From contig CAYHVK010000004.1 in assembly GCA_964360255.1 (NCBI GenBank), forward strand, positions 1 to 64,000: a stretch of 64,000 bases of DNA, written 5' to 3'. Positions within the stretch are counted from its first letter, which is position 1. Each line of letters opens with the position of its first letter. This stretch comes from CAYHVK01 sp964360255 (GTDB taxonomy: Bacteria; Bdellovibrionota; Bdellovibrionia; Bdellovibrionales; UBA1609). The notes under the pieces were generated by a model that was given only the letters and a program-made list of their open reading frames with translations, was not told the DNA's origin and did not search any database. This document shows, in pieces, positions 60,255 through 64,000 of this stretch. Position numbers and translations under genes: made by a program.

Positions 60255-61802
60255 TTAATTATTTAGAGCACCAGCGGCGATCCAGGCGCGAATAGCTTCG
60301 TATTCTGTAGCACTAAGTTTCGCGCCGCCAAGAGGCATGTTCCCACCCGCACCTGTCGATTGATAAAGCTTAGAGCTGCCTGCATTACCTGCGCTTACAG
60401 TTTTCATTGTTTCAACGTATGTATTATAGCGAATATTGCTATAGGCCACCGCAGCTCCATGACAACTTGTACATTTCGGGCCCAAAATATTAGCCGAGAT
60501 GTAAGAGAACTTTGCCATCGGATTCGCCACCACATTATTTACGGTTGCTGTTACGTTTGTTGAGTTCGTCATATTACCTGCAGCATCGAAAGCTCGAGCG
60601 GCAAAAACGTGTGAAGCATTTGTCAAAGTTGTCGTATCTAAACTCACAGCATAAGGAGCCGTTGTATCTGGTGCTCCGAGAGCCGCACCATCAAGATAGA
60701 ACTGCACTCGTACAACAGCTACGTTATCAGCTGCGTTCGCTGTTACATTCACCGTACCCGTCAAATTCGCCGCTGCGGCTGGAGCGGTTAAGCTCACCGT
60801 CGGAGCTATCGTATCAGCAACAGGGTTGTTCACTGTCACGTTGACATTAGCCGACGTCGCCATGTTACCGGCAGCATCGTAAGCTCTTGCCGTAATAATA
60901 TGAGCGGCATTTGTTAATGAAGAAGTATTAAGACTCACTGAATACGGCGCGGTTGTATCTTGTGCACCTGAAATCACTCCGTCTACATAAAACTGAACAT
61001 ATGCAACGGCGACGTTATCTAGCGCATTAGCCGTTAAATTCACGGTGCCGACTAATACGGCTCCACCAACTGGACTTGTTACATTCACAACCGGGACTTG
61101 TGTATCTGGCGCTGGAGCATTACTCACATTGATCACTACGGCATCATCACCAAAGTTACCAGCGGCATCAAATGCCCGCACGCCGATAGTGTGTGAACCA
61201 TTCGCTAAAGTGAGAGTGTTCAAGGGCAATGAATAAGGTGAAGTCGTAAGCTCTGTCCCAAACAATTTATTATCTACATAGTATTGTAGACGGGTCACAG
61301 CCACATTATCGCTAACCGTCGATACAAGATTAATTGTGCCTGTAACGGTCGCACCCGCTAATGGTTGATTGAGATCGGCTATCGGCTTTTCAATATCACC
61401 TAATTCATCAGACCAATCCTGAATATTCTGTTGAATAGTGGCTGCCATAGTCGTACCAAAGCCATTGTGGCCGCCTGAAATTTTTTGTACAAATTTTGAG
61501 AGCGCCGGATTATTTAAGTCGACAAGGTTATATTGCTGAATAGCTGCAAACGCCTCTGAAGGGTCAACGACTGCAAACATGGGAGACTGCGCAGCACTGT
61601 GACATGAAGCACAGTTCGTGCGAAGGGTCGGTTGCAAAGTTTTTGCGAAGATATCTCGTGACTTTGTGTCTGGAAGAACGCTCTGACCACTTGAAAACTG
61701 GTCAGTAAAGTTCGCCTCGAAAGGTTCGGCGCAGTTTTGGTAAAAGAAAAGTACCAAACTGAGACACATAAACCGTAAAATCACTTTACTCTTTTTAGAC
61801 AT
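60255..61802 (-). CDS. Heme-motif lipoprotein with three Ig-like repeats
   Basis: The 515-residue protein starts at ATG 61802 after GGGGGAATT, giving a lipoprotein signal with Cys at about 25 (FFYQNC). The first domain has CASCH (about 66). Three Ig-like repeats of about 90 residues follow (pattern VTGTINLVSTVSDNVAV / LVGTVNLTANALDNVAV, each with YYVD or FYVDG and AFDAAGN), at about 145-430. A C-terminal cytochrome c-like domain has CTSCHG (about 445). It is a secreted cell-surface electron-transfer protein with adhesive repeats, by motif reading. Confidence 0.85.
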   Translation of the reverse strand: MSKKSKVILRFMCLSLVLFFYQNCAEPFEANFTDQFSSGQSVLPDTKSRDIFAKTLQPTLRTNCASCHSAAQSPMFAVVDPSEAFAAIQQYNLVDLNNPALSKFVQKISGGHNGFGTTMAATIQQNIQDWSDELGDIEKPIADLNQPLAGATVTGTINLVSTVSDNVAVTRLQYYVDNKLFGTELTTSPYSLPLNTLTLANGSHTIGVRAFDAAGNFGDDAVVINVSNAPAPDTQVPVVNVTSPVGGAVLVGTVNLTANALDNVAVAYVQFYVDGVISGAQDTTAPYSVSLNTSSLTNAAHIITARAYDAAGNMATSANVNVTVNNPVADTIAPTVSLTAPAAAANLTGTVNVTANAADNVAVVRVQFYLDGAALGAPDTTAPYAVSLDTTTLTNASHVFAARAFDAAGNMTNSTNVTATVNNVVANPMAKFSYISANILGPKCTSCHGAAVAYSNIRYNTYVETMKTVSAGNAGSSKLYQSTGAGGNMPLGGAKLSATEYEAIRAWIAAGALNN

Positions 61803-61990
61803 AATTCCCCCATCAACGTGTACTTGATGATAGTATTGCAAATATTCTGCCTAGCCTTCTCGGTTGAAATGCCGAATCAGTGGATAGGTATTTTGCACTG
61901 TCTGATAATCAATCAGTTTTCATTCCGAGCGATTTCGTCTCAAAACTAAACGTTTTTAGGTATCTACAAGCTTTTGAAACTTCTATTGAT

Positions 61991-62005
61991 ATAGATAAAA
62001 ACTAT
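61991..62005 (+). promoter_or_regulatory. OxyR-like binding half-site
   Basis: ATAGATAAAAACTAT matches one half of the E. coli OxyR consensus (ATAGntnnnanCTAT) exactly. It lies about 20 bp upstream of the -35 element at 62027. A second half-site is not clear, although CTAT...ATAG occurs at 62049-62062. PerR or another peroxide regulator is an alternative. Confidence 0.4.
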
Positions 62006-62026
62006 ACAAAGAAAATTATTATCGAT

Positions 62027-62055
62027 TTTACATAATACTAAGTCGGGCCTATCTT
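62027..62055 (+). promoter_or_regulatory. Promoter of ahpC
   Basis: TTTACA (62027-62032), a 17-bp spacer and TATCTT (62050-62055) lie about 45 bp before the start, close to sigma-70 form. The upstream OxyR-like box is in an activating position. Confidence 0.5.
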
Positions 62056-62100
62056 GAAATAGACTATTGCACTTACTTAGCAACAAAAAAGGAGATTCTA

Positions 62101-62670
62101 GTGGCTACTACATTAATCAATACAAAAATCCCTGACTTCAAACTTCAGGCTTATCATAACAACGATTTCGTGAGCGTGACTCAAGAGAAACTAAAAGGAA
62201 AATGGTCGATTTTCTTTTTCTATCCTGCTGACTTCACATTTGTTTGCCCCACTGAACTTGGTGACATGGCTGACAAATATGCTGAATTTCAAAAAATGGG
62301 GGTAGAAGTTTACTCGGTGAGCACAGACACTCACTTTACCCACAAAGCCTGGCACGATGCTTCGGATACAATTAAGAAAATCAAGTACCCGATGTTAGCC
62401 GACCCAACAGGTCATTTGACCCGCGCTTTAGGTGTGCACATCGAAGAGGAAGGTCTGGCTTACCGCGGAACTTTCTTGGTTGATCCGAACGGTCAAATCA
62501 AAATTGCAGAAGTGCAAGACAACGGTATCGGCCGCAATGCCGATGAACTTGTTCGCAAAGTGAAAGCCGCTCAATACACGGCTTCTCACCCAGGCGAAGT
62601 TTGCCCAGCTAAATGGCAACCAGGTGACAAGACATTGAAACCAGGTCTTGATCTCGTTGGTAAAATTTAA
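62101..62670 (+). CDS. ahpC: Alkyl hydroperoxide reductase subunit C (2-Cys peroxiredoxin)
   Basis: The 189-residue peroxiredoxin reduces peroxides. The peroxidatic Cys is in FVCPTEL (about 50) and the resolving Cys in EVCPAKW (about 168). The GTG start is preceded by AAGGAGATTCTA. It is directly followed by ahpF, its usual reductase, after a stem-loop. The promoter region has an OxyR-like box. Confidence 0.96.
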   Translation: MATTLINTKIPDFKLQAYHNNDFVSVTQEKLKGKWSIFFFYPADFTFVCPTELGDMADKYAEFQKMGVEVYSVSTDTHFTHKAWHDASDTIKKIKYPMLADPTGHLTRALGVHIEEEGLAYRGTFLVDPNGQIKIAEVQDNGIGRNADELVRKVKAAQYTASHPGEVCPAKWQPGDKTLKPGLDLVGKI

Positions 62671-62682
62671 TCTTCAAATGAC

Positions 62683-62709
62683 GTCCGCAGCGAATTTTTC
62701 ACTGCGGAC
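62683..62709 (+). promoter_or_regulatory. Stem-loop between ahpC and ahpF
   Basis: GTCCGCAG (62683-62690) pairs with CTGCGGAC (62702-62709) around an 11-nt loop. No U-tract follows, so it may stabilise or attenuate ahpC relative to ahpF rather than terminate fully. Confidence 0.55.
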
Positions 62710-62744
62710 ACTTTCTCCTAACTGACTTTTCGTGGGAGGCCCAT

Positions 62745-64000
62745 ATGCTCGATACATCTCTTAAAGAACAGCTCAAAACAGTCTTTGAAAAATTAGAAAA
62801 TACGGTTGAACTGGTGATCGCCAACAGTTCTCACGCCGATCAATCAGATCTCGTTTCTATGCTCAATGATGTGGCCTCTACTTCTAATAAGGTGACGGTT
62901 CGCCACTCTGAGGCCACCACCGCTTCACCGCAATTTCATATTGAATACAAAGGTCGTCCTAACGGCATTATCTTTCGTGGCATCCCAGGCGGTCATGAAT
63001 TCAGCTCGCTCATTTTAGCTATTTTAAATTCGGACGGAAAAGGCAAACTCCCCGATGCTGTGCTCACTCAGCGCATTCGCCGTTTAAAGAAAAATATCGC
63101 GGTTAAAACTTTTATGTCTCTCACTTGTGAAAACTGCCCTGAGGTGGTTCAAGCACTCAACCAAATCACCGTCATTCATGGAAGTTTTAAACATGAAATT
63201 ATTGATGGTGGTTACGCTCCTGAAGAAGTTGAAAAATATGGCATTCAGGGTGTACCAAGTTTAGCGAATGCCGATAAAATGTTTCATTCAGGTCGCATCA
63301 CCTTACTTGATTTGATCTCAAAACTTGAAGCCACTTATGGAGTGGATGAATCTGCAGAAGAGGCTCCTCCTATAGAGAAAAATTTAGGGCATTTTGATGT
63401 ACTGATTGTGGGCGGTGGCCCAGCCGGCGCTTCAGCAGCTATTTACAGCGTTCGTAAAGGTCTTAGCACAGCCATGATCACCGATAAAATTGGAGGCCAG
63501 GTGCAAGAGACAAAGGGTATCGAGAATTTGATTTCGGTGCAATACACTGAAGGGCCGCAATTGGCGGCTCAGCTTAATCAACACGTCAATTCTTATCCGG
63601 TGCGCGTGCTTGAAAATCGTCGGGTGAATAAAATCACTGGTGATTTGACAAAAGCCCAGCAGAAAAAAACTGTTGAACTTGAAAGCGGGGAATTTTTAAC
63701 AACCGACTCAATTATTGTGGCGACAGGTGCAAAATGGCGCGAGCTCAATATTCCGGGAGAAAAAGAATACATTGGCCGTGGTGTGGCCTTCTGCCCACAC
63801 TGTGATGGTCCGTTTTATAAAGGTAAAAAAGTTTCAGTTATTGGTGGCGGCAATTCAGGAGTTGAAGCGGCTATCGATTTGGCTGGCATTGTGGGCGAAG
63901 TCATTCTGCTTGAATACAACGACACTTTAAAAGCCGACAAAATATTAGTGGATAAACTTTTATCACTGAAAAACGTCAGCGTGATGACGGGTGTAAAAAC
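62745..64000 (+). CDS. ahpF: Alkyl hydroperoxide reductase subunit F (runs off the window)
   Basis: AhpF moves electrons from NAD(P)H to AhpC. The visible 418 codons show the N-terminal thioredoxin-like domain with redox CENCPEVVQAL (about 128-138), the FAD-binding GGGPAG near 222, and the thioredoxin-reductase-like active site FCPHCDGPF near 352. The reading frame is open to the window end, so the C-terminus is missing. GGGAGG lies before the ATG. Confidence 0.95.
   Translation, partial: MLDTSLKEQLKTVFEKLENTVELVIANSSHADQSDLVSMLNDVASTSNKVTVRHSEATTASPQFHIEYKGRPNGIIFRGIPGGHEFSSLILAILNSDGKGKLPDAVLTQRIRRLKKNIAVKTFMSLTCENCPEVVQALNQITVIHGSFKHEIIDGGYAPEEVEKYGIQGVPSLANADKMFHSGRITLLDLISKLEATYGVDESAEEAPPIEKNLGHFDVLIVGGGPAGASAAIYSVRKGLSTAMITDKIGGQVQETKGIENLISVQYTEGPQLAAQLNQHVNSYPVRVLENRRVNKITGDLTKAQQKKTVELESGEFLTTDSIIVATGAKWRELNIPGEKEYIGRGVAFCPHCDGPFYKGKKVSVIGGGNSGVEAAIDLAGIVGEVILLEYNDTLKADKILVDKLLSLKNVSVMTGVK

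Overview
The window looks like a mid-GC (roughly mid-40s by eye) Gram-negative predator-type genome, most likely Bdellovibrionota (Bdellovibrio or a relative). This is an inference. It rests on a TIGR02147-family regulator next to a glycine-rich secreted protein, a DUF1552/DUF1592 pair, a complete type II secretion operon, many small secreted or beta-barrel proteins, and the gene order rimP-nusA-infB-rbfA-truB-rpsO-pnp-M16 protease-dut. No rRNA, phage genome, transposase or CRISPR array is visible.

Layout. 1-1313: the end of an unidentified gene, a FabD-like protein with a degenerate active site, and a 400-bp gap with a long inverted repeat. 1314-14839: a tightly packed plus-strand type II secretion operon, gspC-D-E-F-G-H-I-J-K-L-M-N. 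It has no prepilin peptidase, so that enzyme must be encoded elsewhere. 14966-16760: ssb, then a lipoprotein and a beta-barrel protein. 16810-27163 (minus strand): a fatty acid desaturase, a bifunctional Rel/SpoT, rpoZ-gmk-yicC-miaA-mutL, an SH3-barrel protein, a polyprenol-phosphate-type glycosyltransferase and a zinc-ribbon membrane protein. 27243-28909: small envelope proteins. 29062-39636 (minus strand): the transcription/translation operon rimP to dut, preceded by a clear terminator at 39692-39718.

39748-48152: a mixed envelope region with a GNAT enzyme, a SurA-like protein, a large barrel protein, tRNA-Leu(CAA), an exported nitrilase, a pilin-like protein, a phage-type ABA-sandwich protein, a lipoprotein subtilase and tRNA-Gly(GCC). 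48387-62670 is accessory. A five-gene minus-strand cassette (hot-dog thioesterase, LolA/TP0789-like carrier, DUF1302-like outer membrane protein, Lol-type ABC ATPase and permease) looks like a dedicated trans-envelope lipid route. It is followed by the DUF1552/DUF1592 heme-motif pair, the TIGR02147 operon with a perfect palindromic operator candidate, a lysozyme-fold candidate and a heme/Ig lipoprotein. The window ends in ahpC-ahpF with an OxyR-like box.

The most unusual signals are the five-gene lipid cassette; the palindrome at 59038-59068, whose two 11-mers recur upstream of the DUF1592 gene; and several strong hairpins lying exactly over start codons or Shine-Dalgarno sites (15437, 28921, 45481, 60165), which suggest post-transcriptional control of exported proteins. 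All family calls come from motif reading alone, because no searches could be run.
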